In this document: one piece after another, positions 35,283 through 42,695 of the stretch | Position numbering within the stretch: the first letter of the stretch is position 1 | How the letters are laid out: every line of letters begins with the position of its first letter | Source: Nitrosomonas sp. | GTDB lineage: Bacteria; Pseudomonadota; Gammaproteobacteria; Burkholderiales; Nitrosomonadaceae | Reading direction: 5' to 3' | Length of the DNA stretch: 49,953 bases | NCBI GenBank assembly: GCA_024282035.1 | Contig: JAMWZR010000002.1 | Coordinates: forward strand, 1 to 49,953 | Translations under genes and position numbers: made by a program | The notes under the pieces: generated by a model | The model's input: the letters and a program-made list of their open reading frames with translations, nothing else | What the model was told of the DNA's origin: nothing | Database searches by the model: none

Positions 35283-36098
35283 TTAGACCACCCAGCCAGA
35301 AACTTTGGAACGTAGAGCGATCAGGGCGGCTTGCTGATCCTCTTGACTGGCTGTATGCCAGCGATTCAGTGCTGTCCGGGCTGCATGCACTTCCGCCGTC
35401 AGATCCAGGCTGTGAAAATCTGGAGAGTAAAAGACGCGTGAAACCAGTGCGCGCGTCGCACCCAGGCGAGGATATTGTGCGTAGATCAGATCGCTAGGGA
35501 TGGGAAGACGGGCATCATTGACTCGGCCGATACCGGCGAAACCAAAGGGGATTGTGGTTTCCGACATGATTTGTGCGAGCATGTCCAGCAGGCCCGATGT
35601 CAGTACCTCGAAGTGATTGGATAATTTCATGTCGAGATAAAGATCGTTCAATCCAAAATGGATTTCGTCGATTCCGGGCAATTGGATGATACTGCGCAGG
35701 CGCATGGCCGCAGTGGCAGTCTCGACCAGCAGCGAAACCTGTGCGCGTCTGTCGACGAGTTCGATGAAAGTGGCTGCTTCCTTGACGCTTCTAAACATGG
35801 GAAGCATCAACACATCGACACCTTGTTCGATGAGAAGATCGATTTCCTGCTTTAAGCCAGGGTGGACAGGATTGGTGCGTGCAAACAGTTCGGCACGGGT
35901 CAATTGTGCCTTGACCGCGGTTATCTCCTCAAATTGATGATCCGAAATCCAGGCCTTGCCGGCATCCTGGCGATGGGCTTTGCCCATTCTTTCCAGATCC
36001 AGACCGATCCGGTTGATGCCCGCGGTGTTTGCAGCCTTTGCCAGATCCGGATTGTTGGTGAATAGTGTCAGTACAAAGTTGCTGCCATAATTTTGCAT
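35283..36098 (-). CDS. HpcH/HpaI-family aldolase or citrate-lyase-beta-like protein
   Basis: 271 residues forming a phosphoenolpyruvate/pyruvate-type TIM barrel. Seen are RIGLDLER near residue 31, the metal-binding glutamate in LLVETATAAMRL, the aspartate in IHFGLNDLYLDM, and VLMLPMFRSVKEA, the usual VMVPM-like strand. The family cleaves or forms C-C bonds with pyruvate-like donors. The substrate is unknown. Its place between an RmlC-like cupin and a glycosyltransferase suggests a sugar-acid (for example ulosonic-acid-like or pyruvyl-derived) substrate; that is inference. An AGGGGC site lies 9 bases before the ATG. Confidence 0.82.
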   Translation of the reverse strand: MQNYGSNFVLTLFTNNPDLAKAANTAGINRIGLDLERMGKAHRQDAGKAWISDHQFEEITAVKAQLTRAELFARTNPVHPGLKQEIDLLIEQGVDVLMLPMFRSVKEAATFIELVDRRAQVSLLVETATAAMRLRSIIQLPGIDEIHFGLNDLYLDMKLSNHFEVLTSGLLDMLAQIMSETTIPFGFAGIGRVNDARLPIPSDLIYAQYPRLGATRALVSRVFYSPDFHSLDLTAEVHAARTALNRWHTASQEDQQAALIALRSKVSGWVV

Positions 36099-36164
36099 TT
36101 AATCTGCCCCTGTAGCGTAAGTCAGATCAATATCGGCAAGCTGAATTCAAGATTGACTGGTAAA

Positions 36165-36686
36165 TCAAAAACGATAAGGAATGTTGTCGGTGTCGACAGG
36201 CAATCGCCATTCATCCGGATCATCATAACAATAAGGGCGGTCAAAATAATTGATGAAGCTGCTTTCAATGCTGTCGATGTTTTGCAGGCCGTGCCAGATT
36301 CCCGGCGGAATCGTAATCAACTTGGGACGCAGCCGGCTGAGATAGAGAACATTAACTTGCCCTCGCGTATTGGAAGTTTCCCGATCATCGAACAATACGA
36401 GTTTGATCGATCCCTGGGTCACAAAAAATGTATCGGTCTGGTGTTCGTGCATGTGCCATGCGCTGATGGCTCCGGCACGCAGGATTACATGGATCATGTG
36501 TCGTATCTGATCGGGGCCTACGTCCCATTCAGGACGGTAAAGCTCGGTGGTGATGCCGTTGCGGGTGACGATGTTGGGAATTTCCATTTGCGTTACGCCT
36601 TCCAGAAGCGTATGCGTTGGTTTTCCATCTGAGGTGATCGTCTGTCGGTCTTTACTGGCGTCCTTTAGCATTGGAGCATTTCCCAT
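36165..36686 (-). CDS. RmlC-like cupin (dTDP-4-dehydrorhamnose 3,5-epimerase family)
   Basis: 173 residues. Double-stranded beta-helix with WHMHEHQTDTFFVTQGSIKL, LFDDRETS, PPGIWHGLQNI and the family end INYFDRPYCYDDPDEWRLP. These are conserved in the RfbC/RmlC superfamily, including the catalytic histidine and late tyrosine region. The classic early GVLRGLH-Q motif is missing, so a different sugar or a non-epimerase role is possible. The ATG at 36686 has a poor ribosome site; an ATG five codons later is an alternative. It is the first gene of the cassette with the aldolase and glycosyltransferase. Confidence 0.75.
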   Translation of the reverse strand: MGNAPMLKDASKDRQTITSDGKPTHTLLEGVTQMEIPNIVTRNGITTELYRPEWDVGPDQIRHMIHVILRAGAISAWHMHEHQTDTFFVTQGSIKLVLFDDRETSNTRGQVNVLYLSRLRPKLITIPPGIWHGLQNIDSIESSFINYFDRPYCYDDPDEWRLPVDTDNIPYRF

Positions 36687-36742
36687 GTGTAATTGATCAA
36701 TATGATGATTCTATTGTGAATAAATGAAAAAGAAGAACTGGC

Positions 36743-36751
36743 ACTATAGCA
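36743..36751 (-). promoter_or_regulatory. Extended -10 (TGC-TATAGT) upstream of the cupin gene
   Basis: On the minus strand TGC-TATAGT (36751 to 36743) is an extended -10 with 5 of 6 hexamer matches, about 57 bases before the cupin start. No good -35 is seen, as is common with extended -10 promoters. Confidence 0.35.
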
Positions 36752-36846
36752 AATCTGGAGATTGGGGACGTAAAAAATGTGTTGGGGTGTGAAGGGAGAC
36801 ATATACACGGCTTTGAAGCATGATAACGGATCATTCGATAATAAAA

Positions 36847-36877
36847 TCCCAATCGATGGAGGGAGTATCGATTGGGA
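36847..36877 (-). terminator. Intrinsic terminator of the RTX-like gene
   Basis: Perfect 11-bp arms at 36847-36857 and 36867-36877 with a 9-base loop, followed on the minus strand by TTTTATTAT. It starts 33 bases past the stop of the RTX-like gene at 36910. It makes that gene a single transcription unit and insulates the cassette downstream. Confidence 0.85.
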
Positions 36878-36909
36878 AGTTTGCTCATGGCTAAATCAAG
36901 AGGGGGGTA

Positions 36910-37596
36910 TTAGCTCATGACACTGACATCATCCCAGCTGACTTGATCGGGTTGTACGCCAACCAGGGTGATTGATACATTAGAACCAAAATTGACGATG
37001 AAATTCTGGCCGTCATGATGACTGTCGGTAATGTACTGGGCCAATTGCTCACGCGAGGTGAGTCCGAGTCCGGTATCGAAAATCAGCATGTCATGTTCCG
37101 ATGAATGGAAATCCTCGATTCGCAGATGATCTGCTTCGCGAAAAATGAAATCATCTGATCCGCTGCCGCCATGGCAATCTTCTCCACCACGAACAGCGAT
37201 GTGATCATCGCCACTGGTGCCAAAATAGCTGATCGGTCCGGTGAATTTGGGGATGGCGCCGTTGGCGTTTGGCGAAATTTGCCATTGCTCGGAGACTCGT
37301 AAATAGAGACCGTCGCCGTCGGTATCCGAATACCGTGTAATTTCCGTGCCGAATGGCTTGATTTCGGTACGAATCACATCCGAACCATCCACGGTGTAGA
37401 ATTTTCGACCATTGTCATCGAGTGACTTGCGATCCAGTTCACCGTTTTTGAGTTCGTATACAGCGGTGACCTGATTATTGGCAATTTCAAATTTGAAAGC
37501 CTTGTGATTTCCTGATGCGTTGTCGTCATTACTATGTCCACCGTGGTCGTCGTTGATGTCATGAAAAATGCCATCGTCATTACTGCGTGAGCTCAT
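36910..37596 (-). CDS. Small RTX-like (hemolysin-type calcium-binding) protein
   Basis: 228 residues from the ATG at 37596, chosen for its AGGAG site with 8-base spacing; the frame to 37632 adds 12 codons without one. The N-terminus is Asp/Asn/His-rich. The middle is a beta-rich segment with SDTDGDGLYL. Residues about 140-170 hold two or so nonapeptide-like turns (GTSGDDHIA, GGSGSDDFIF), then RIEDFHSSEHDMLIFDTGLG, which resembles the C-terminal calcium-binding and secretion region of RTX proteins. No signal peptide is present, so type I secretion is likely by analogy, but no ABC transporter or TolC partner is nearby. An exact consensus promoter and a strong terminator flank it. The function is unknown. 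Confidence 0.72.
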   Translation of the reverse strand: MSSRSNDDGIFHDINDDHGGHSNDDNASGNHKAFKFEIANNQVTAVYELKNGELDRKSLDDNGRKFYTVDGSDVIRTEIKPFGTEITRYSDTDGDGLYLRVSEQWQISPNANGAIPKFTGPISYFGTSGDDHIAVRGGEDCHGGSGSDDFIFREADHLRIEDFHSSEHDMLIFDTGLGLTSREQLAQYITDSHHDGQNFIVNFGSNVSITLVGVQPDQVSWDDVSVMS

Positions 37597-37673
37597 TGTA
37601 TTTCTCCTGTAATCATGGGGGTTGAATTGCATAACTTGCGTTATTTTTTATTTTGCGTGTTATGTTGGAGAGA

Positions 37674-37702
37674 ATTATATGTGGGAAAAAATCCCATGTC
37701 AA
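37674..37702 (-). promoter_or_regulatory. Exact consensus sigma-70 promoter of the RTX-like gene
   Basis: On the minus strand TTGACA (37702 to 37697), a 17-bp spacer, and TATAAT (37679 to 37674): a perfect match. The spacer contains TGGGA-TTTTT-TCCCA-like symmetry. Transcription should begin near 37667, giving a leader of about 70 bases before the ATG at 37596. Upstream DNA is strongly A/T-rich, like an UP element. Confidence 0.85.
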
Positions 37703-37744
37703 TAAAATGTGGAAAATTTTCACACAATTTAAATGGGATTTTTT
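37686..37744. repeat. 12-bp inverted repeat AAAAAATCCCAT / ATGGGATTTTTT across the RTX-like promoter
   Basis: Perfect arms at 37686-37697 and 37733-37744 are separated by 35 bases. The first arm overlaps the spacer and touches the -35 box. Between them lies a near-palindrome TGTGGAAAATTTTCACA (37708-37724). The whole 37597-37810 gap is AT-rich and has no gene. Possible roles are an operator array for the promoter, or a bidirectional T-rich terminator for the TonB receptor gene, whose stop is 67 bases away. Confidence 0.6.
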
Positions 37745-37810
37745 GTAGGTGTGAAAATACTATTGGATTTATTGAGAAAAGATGAAAAAGGGAATGTGAT
37801 GCTCGAGAAA

Positions 37811-39880
37811 TTAGAATGCAACAACCCGTATGCGCACACCGCCAAACACATTGAGCGGTAGTCCGGGTTCATAATATCGTCCCAAAGCTGCATTGATGCG
37901 AGTGTTGGCATTATAGTGCGCATCAAAAACATTATTGATGCCCGCAAAGACTGATCCTTCGATACCGTTGCGTTTGAGTTCCCACCCTGCTAGGAGTTGG
38001 CCCAGGTTATAAGCCGAATTGGAAGCCGTATTGGTGTCATTGACATAGAAATCACCCACGCGATGCACATGGATCTGCCCAAAAAATCCAAGCGGATGCG
38101 CGTAGCGTACCAGCCCTTCCCAGCGGTGTGTCGGGATGCCAGGCAGCATATTGCCTTGCAGGTTGGTGTCGTTGGTGATGTATTTTTCGAACTCGAAATT
38201 GGAATAGGTATAACTGATTTCGCCGCGAATTCCTTTCCATTCGGGCGTAGCTAAACGAGTTTCGACACCGATCCGGCGCGATTGTCCGGCATTGCGAAAA
38301 AAAGCACGGCCGGGTGAACTGGCGAGTTCGAACGGAATGATTTCATCCCAGGTGCGAATGAAAAATGCAGCAGCGTCATACTGGAAACCCGCCAGCCTGC
38401 CGCGTACGCCGATTTCATTGCTGAGTGATGTCTGGGCGTTCAGCTGAGGGTTAAATCCGCCTTTCCCGGCTGGGTTATTGAGTAGTTCGGTTGTGGTTGG
38501 TGCTTCGAACACCGTGGCGACATGGGCGTATACCTGCTGCTGATCGGTAACATGGTATACCAAACCGGCCGATCCACTACCTTGGGAAACCAGACGCGAG
38601 CCCGATTGGTTGCCGTCACGCCTGAATTTGTCTTCGACCTGATAGTGCAACCAATCCCAGCGGCCGCCGATGACCAAATCCCATTTGTTGGCAATGCGCC
38701 ATTCATTGCGCAAGAAGGGGCCGACACTTTGCACACGCTCGATCTGGCTAAGATTCAAAGTTTCCCGAGCGCCAAAATTGTTGTTGAAACGCTGCCGGTC
38801 GTCATTTTGCACACCGTAATCGACACCCAGCAGAAACCGGTTCGGTCGGCTTAGCAACTGATGATCGTTGACAAATTGCACCATCAGACCTCCTACCAGG
38901 CGATCAAACTGCACTTGTCCACCCTCGAAAAATTGCTGTCGGCTATTGAAATCGCGATGCAGCATGTGTGCCGTCATGGTCAGTTCCTTGCCAGCAGATG
39001 GTCGGGTACGAAAACGTATTCCCATTTCTTCCTGACGGATTTCCTCTCCAGCACGGTATTGCACATTACGCGCCGAAGCTTGCCGGGGATTGTACTGCAC
39101 TTCTGCTGCGGTTAACGTCCCCGGATCCTTGGATAACGGAGAATAAAACTCGCGGAACACCCACATCAGATCGGAGTCGTTGCCAGTTTTAATATTGAGC
39201 TTGGCTTGCGTGAAAGTGTTCTGCATGCCGCTGAAATCTCGCCAGCCGTCCTGCTGCAAATGTGAGCTGTACAGGCTGTATTGGACATTGCCTTTGCTAC
39301 CTCCAAAGAACAGTTCGGATTTCAGATAACCAAACTGGCCAATCACCTGGCGGGGCATGATAACCAGTTGCTCTGAAGGCGCGGCACGCGTACTGATATC
39401 GATCAATCCACCGGAAGCATTACCATACAACGCAGCCGATGGTCCGCGGACGATATCCATGCGCTCGATTAGCCCTGGATCAATCGAGTCCAGTTGTGTT
39501 TGCCCATCAGGCAGTGTTGCCGGAATACCATCCACGCGCAGTTGAATGCCACGCACACCGAACGGTGAGCGCGCCCCAAAACCACGGATCGCAATGCGCA
39601 GATCCTGTGTAAAGTTGAACTGATTCTGAAAGAATACGCCCGGTGTACTGCGAGCAAATTCATCCAGCGTTGCGCCGGGTTGATAGCCTTGCTGCGGATC
39701 GCGAGTGATCTGCGTGATGCTGTTCGGGATCTGCTCCGGCGAGCGTTTGCTGCGTGTGGCGGTGACGCTGATAGGTTTGAGCAAGATGGAGGCGGCTGCA
39801 TCGGCGTTTTGCGCCCGCACGGGCGTTGCAACAGCCAAGCTACTCAGCAAAGCCAGAATGAAGGGATTTATCCTGCACAT
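37811..39880 (-). CDS. TonB-dependent outer membrane receptor
   Basis: 689 residues from the ATG at 39880, the start that gives a normal signal peptide (MCRINPFILALLSSL, cleaved after VRA-Q). The open frame reaches 39949 with more hydrophobic residues; I consider that less likely. A TonB-box-like KPISVTATR comes next, then the plug (GVFFQNQFNFTQ, IRGFGARSPFGVRGI, RVDGIPATLPDGQTQLDSI, IVRGPSAALYGNASGG) and a beta-barrel ending in VVAF with the aromatic terminal residue required for assembly. The ligand is not decided by sequence; ferric siderophores are the commonest. No clear Fur box or ribosome site is visible, and no transport genes are adjacent. Confidence 0.92.
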   Translation of the reverse strand: MCRINPFILALLSSLAVATPVRAQNADAAASILLKPISVTATRSKRSPEQIPNSITQITRDPQQGYQPGATLDEFARSTPGVFFQNQFNFTQDLRIAIRGFGARSPFGVRGIQLRVDGIPATLPDGQTQLDSIDPGLIERMDIVRGPSAALYGNASGGLIDISTRAAPSEQLVIMPRQVIGQFGYLKSELFFGGSKGNVQYSLYSSHLQQDGWRDFSGMQNTFTQAKLNIKTGNDSDLMWVFREFYSPLSKDPGTLTAAEVQYNPRQASARNVQYRAGEEIRQEEMGIRFRTRPSAGKELTMTAHMLHRDFNSRQQFFEGGQVQFDRLVGGLMVQFVNDHQLLSRPNRFLLGVDYGVQNDDRQRFNNNFGARETLNLSQIERVQSVGPFLRNEWRIANKWDLVIGGRWDWLHYQVEDKFRRDGNQSGSRLVSQGSGSAGLVYHVTDQQQVYAHVATVFEAPTTTELLNNPAGKGGFNPQLNAQTSLSNEIGVRGRLAGFQYDAAAFFIRTWDEIIPFELASSPGRAFFRNAGQSRRIGVETRLATPEWKGIRGEISYTYSNFEFEKYITNDTNLQGNMLPGIPTHRWEGLVRYAHPLGFFGQIHVHRVGDFYVNDTNTASNSAYNLGQLLAGWELKRNGIEGSVFAGINNVFDAHYNANTRINAALGRYYEPGLPLNVFGGVRIRVVAF

Positions 39881-40150
39881 GCGGTCAAGAGAGGGTAAAA
39901 CGGAAATCTGCAGAACTAAAACGATTAGCGCACGCAAGTGTATCATCATTTTTTATTGCCCTGTCCAACCCAGAACAGCATCCTTACCTAGAACGGCGGA
40001 TTCCAAAGGCTGGTCGACAATTGGAAGAAATGCCGTGATTGTGTGATGTGCTTCGTGCTTGCGTGCAGAATATGGGCTTCGGCATGGAAAAAGGCTAACA
40101 TGCGAATTCAGCCAGTATTCTATATTTGTTAATGATCTATATAACCCTGT

Positions 40151-40945
40151 GTGGTGTCTGATAATCCTGCTGTTTTTACCAATCGCTTCATCCTGCTCGG
40201 TGCCAGCAATCTGACGTTATCGCTGCGCCTGGTCATTCACCGGTTGCAGCAGCGCTTTGGTGGACCAAGCGAGGTGCTGGCAGTGGTGGGGCATGGGCGA
40301 GCGTATGGATTGACGAGCCAGGCATTGGGGCGTGGATTGTCTGGCATTACCGGCAGCGGGATATGGCATCAGTTGAATCGGTTACCCATGCGACCGACTT
40401 ATGCTTTGCTGACGGATATTGGCAACGATATTGTATATGGTTCGACACCACAACAGGTCTTGCAGTCGGTTGCATGGAGCGTGACGCAGTTGCAGCGACA
40501 TGGGGCGCAGGTCGTGGTTACGAATCTACCGCTGGCTGCTATCGAGCTCCTGACGGAGCGTCGCTACCTTTTTTATCGCAGACTCTTTTATCCATCCAGT
40601 TGTTTGTCCCGAGACGAAGTACTGAGTTGCGTGCAAGCCGTTCATCGGGGACTGGATGAATTGGCTCTTCGTCAGGATTTCCAGTTATATGAACAGCATC
40701 CCCAGTGGTTTGGTGCCGATGGCATTCATGTGCGCTATTGGCGGCGCTCGCAGTTTTATCAGGATATTGTTACTCATTTTCCGCAGTCGAATAGCCTTTC
40801 AATACAGCCTACTGGTTACCAGAATGGTATTCAGCCCTGGTTGCAACGAGCGCAGTTTGCGCACAAGACTTTGCTGGGGCACGAGATGCGTTGTGAGCAG
40901 CCTAGCGGCAAGCTGGCGGACGGGTCGATCGTCTTCAAGTATTGA
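40151..40945 (+). CDS. SGNH-hydrolase-like protein
   Basis: 264 residues without a signal peptide. Three SGNH landmarks can be matched: a nucleophile block FILLGASNLT (Ser in GAS, in place of GDS), a GND block LTDIGNDIVYG, and a late D-x-x-H in GADGIHVRYW. The spacing fits a single SGNH domain. The substrate is unknown. It begins with GTG (40151, or the next GTG at 40154), and I see no ribosome site. TATATAAC (40138-40145) lies right in front, as a -10 would for a nearly leaderless message. Its role may be tied to the KAS/ACP genes 150 bases downstream, but a separate strong promoter lies between. Confidence 0.65.
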   Translation: MVSDNPAVFTNRFILLGASNLTLSLRLVIHRLQQRFGGPSEVLAVVGHGRAYGLTSQALGRGLSGITGSGIWHQLNRLPMRPTYALLTDIGNDIVYGSTPQQVLQSVAWSVTQLQRHGAQVVVTNLPLAAIELLTERRYLFYRRLFYPSSCLSRDEVLSCVQAVHRGLDELALRQDFQLYEQHPQWFGADGIHVRYWRRSQFYQDIVTHFPQSNSLSIQPTGYQNGIQPWLQRAQFAHKTLLGHEMRCEQPSGKLADGSIVFKY

Positions 40946-41000
40946 GCGAGCACAAGCAATAATTCAAGCATGACACCTTTTCAGTAAATGTTTCGCGGGT

Positions 41001-41029
41001 TTGACAGTCCATGCGGCTTTCAGTATATT
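41001..41029 (+). promoter_or_regulatory. Sigma-70 promoter of the KAS-ACP operon
   Basis: TTGACA at 41001-41006, a 17-bp spacer, TATATT at 41024-41029. Transcription would begin near 41036, leaving about 60 bases of leader before the ATG at 41098. The leader has no obvious Shine-Dalgarno sequence. Confidence 0.7.
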
Positions 41030-41097
41030 CGCTGCAATCCAATAGTAAGTTTATTTTCCTCAATCCTGCCTTAGCTTTCTGCTCACACTGAACTAAT

Positions 41098-42315
41098 ATG
41101 CGCGTCGTTGTTACTGGAATGGGAGTCGTTTCACCGATCGGTACCGGCATTGATCAATTCTGGGATGCAGCAACTCGAGGGAAGAGCGGTATCTCGAGTA
41201 TTCAATGTTTTGATGCTTCCAATCAGCATTCCCGGGTCGCCGGCCAGATACACGAATTTGACCCCACGTCGTTCATGTCGGCCAAGCAGATCGAACAAAC
41301 CGACCGATTCACGCAACTGGCATTGCGGGCAGCTGGACTTGCGCTGGAGGATGCCGGTAGTCTCGAAAGCTACGAGCCGCGACGCCTGGCTGTCAGCGTG
41401 GGATCGGGAATGGGGGGATTTTCAACCTTTGAATCTTCAGCAGCGCGTCGATTTCAGAACAAATCCGTACCGCCATTTACCGTGCCGCGTATCATGGCCA
41501 ATTCCGCAGCAGGCTGGATCGCGACCAAACATGGTCTGAAAGGAGTCAACTGGACATGCAGCACGGCCTGTTCGTCGGCAGGAAATGCTATCGGCATGGC
41601 GTTGGATTTGCTGCGTGTCGGCAAAGCCGATGCGGTCATGGCCGGAGGCGCAGAAGCATGCGTTTTGCCGCTGACGATGGTAGGGTTCGAGGCACTGCAT
41701 ACTTTGTCGACCGGTTTTAATCAGGATCCGGTACGTGCTTCGCGTCCTTTTGCCACTGGGCGCGACGGTTTTGTAATGGGCGAGGGTTCAGCGATGCTGG
41801 TTCTGGAAAAGGAAGAGACTGCACTCAAGCGTGGTGCCAGGATTTACGCTTATCTGGAAGGCTACGGTTGTGCCTGTGACGCAACCCATCTGGTGGCGCC
41901 GGACATCGATGGACAAGTAGCCGCCATGCAGGCCGCCCTTCAGGATGCGAGAGTTCGACCCGAGCAGGTTGACTATATCAATGCGCATGCAACTTCCACA
42001 ACGCTTGGTGATGTCATCGAGACGAAAGCTATCAAGAAACTGTTTGGCGATCATGCAGGAGAGCTTACCATCAGCGCCACGAAATCAATGATCGGTCATA
42101 CCATCGGCGCATCGGCAGCCATCGGCAGCATTGCTGCCATCATGTCGCTGCATACCGGAACTTTACATCCCACGATCAACCTTGACGAAGCGGATCCCGA
42201 ATGTGATCTGAATTACACACCCAACCAGGCAGTCCAGCGAAAAGTGCAGGTTGCGCTGTGCAATGCATTCGGGTTTGGCGGCAACAACGCCTGCATCGTC
42301 TTTACAACGCTCTAA
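41098..42315 (+). CDS. fabF: Beta-ketoacyl-ACP synthase II-like
   Basis: 405 residues with the C-H-H triad of KAS II enzymes: C158 in WTCSTACSSAGNA, H297 in YINAHATSTTLGD, H334 in KSMIGHTIGAS, and the end GFGGNNACIVF. It would condense malonyl-ACP with an acyl-ACP. It is followed after 17 bases by an ACP gene. The normal housekeeping order is acpP then fabF beside fabD/fabG; here the order is reversed and the other fab genes are absent, so this may be a dedicated, second KAS rather than the essential FabF. The promoter at 41001-41029 is strong, but no ribosome site is visible. Confidence 0.9.
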   Translation: MRVVVTGMGVVSPIGTGIDQFWDAATRGKSGISSIQCFDASNQHSRVAGQIHEFDPTSFMSAKQIEQTDRFTQLALRAAGLALEDAGSLESYEPRRLAVSVGSGMGGFSTFESSAARRFQNKSVPPFTVPRIMANSAAGWIATKHGLKGVNWTCSTACSSAGNAIGMALDLLRVGKADAVMAGGAEACVLPLTMVGFEALHTLSTGFNQDPVRASRPFATGRDGFVMGEGSAMLVLEKEETALKRGARIYAYLEGYGCACDATHLVAPDIDGQVAAMQAALQDARVRPEQVDYINAHATSTTLGDVIETKAIKKLFGDHAGELTISATKSMIGHTIGASAAIGSIAAIMSLHTGTLHPTINLDEADPECDLNYTPNQAVQRKVQVALCNAFGFGGNNACIVFTTL

Positions 42316-42332
42316 CACAGGGAATAGCAGAT

Positions 42333-42584
42333 ATGGATACAGCAGAACTAGAAAAACAAGTCATCGAATTTATCGCCTCAAAAGCAGAAAATGCGGACAT
42401 CTCCAAGATTTCTACTGCAACGACGTTTGAGGATCTCGGATTCGATTCCCTGGATACCGTGCAACTCCTTTTCGATGCAGAGGAGAAATTCGGTGTCAGC
42501 TTCGATGGTGAGGAGGTCAAGGGATTGCGTACGGTGGGCGATATCGTTGATTACATGAGTAAGCATCCACCGGCAGCATCATAA
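42333..42584 (+). CDS. Acyl carrier protein
   Basis: 83 residues. The phosphopantetheine site is S39 in GFDSLDTVQLL, followed by AEEKFGVSFDGEEV, an acidic helix II/III typical of ACPs. An AGGGAA site lies 9-10 bases before the ATG at 42333. The frame is open further upstream inside fabF but that part is shadow. The sequence is an ordinary type II ACP, and its N-terminal ELEKQVIEFIASKA is more divergent than housekeeping AcpP, which supports a specialised partner of the upstream KAS. The gene is not long enough for any fused domain. Confidence 0.92.
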   Translation: MDTAELEKQVIEFIASKAENADISKISTATTFEDLGFDSLDTVQLLFDAEEKFGVSFDGEEVKGLRTVGDIVDYMSKHPPAAS

Positions 42585-42695
42585 CTGCTGAACACATTGT
42601 CCTGCCTTTGACTCATTAGTCTGGTACCAGTGTGGGTAGTGACATAATAAACGTCTCCAGGTGAGTACTTTTTACGGATACAGCCTGTCCATGTC

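Noticed and set aside
36697-36888. 63-codon minus-strand frame between the cupin and RTX-like genes
   Set aside because: It contains the intrinsic terminator and extended -10, with no ribosome site or homology.
39881-40150. Possible Fur box near the TonB receptor start
   Set aside because: Only short ATGATGATA-like stretches exist, not a 19-bp GATAAT-type inverted repeat.
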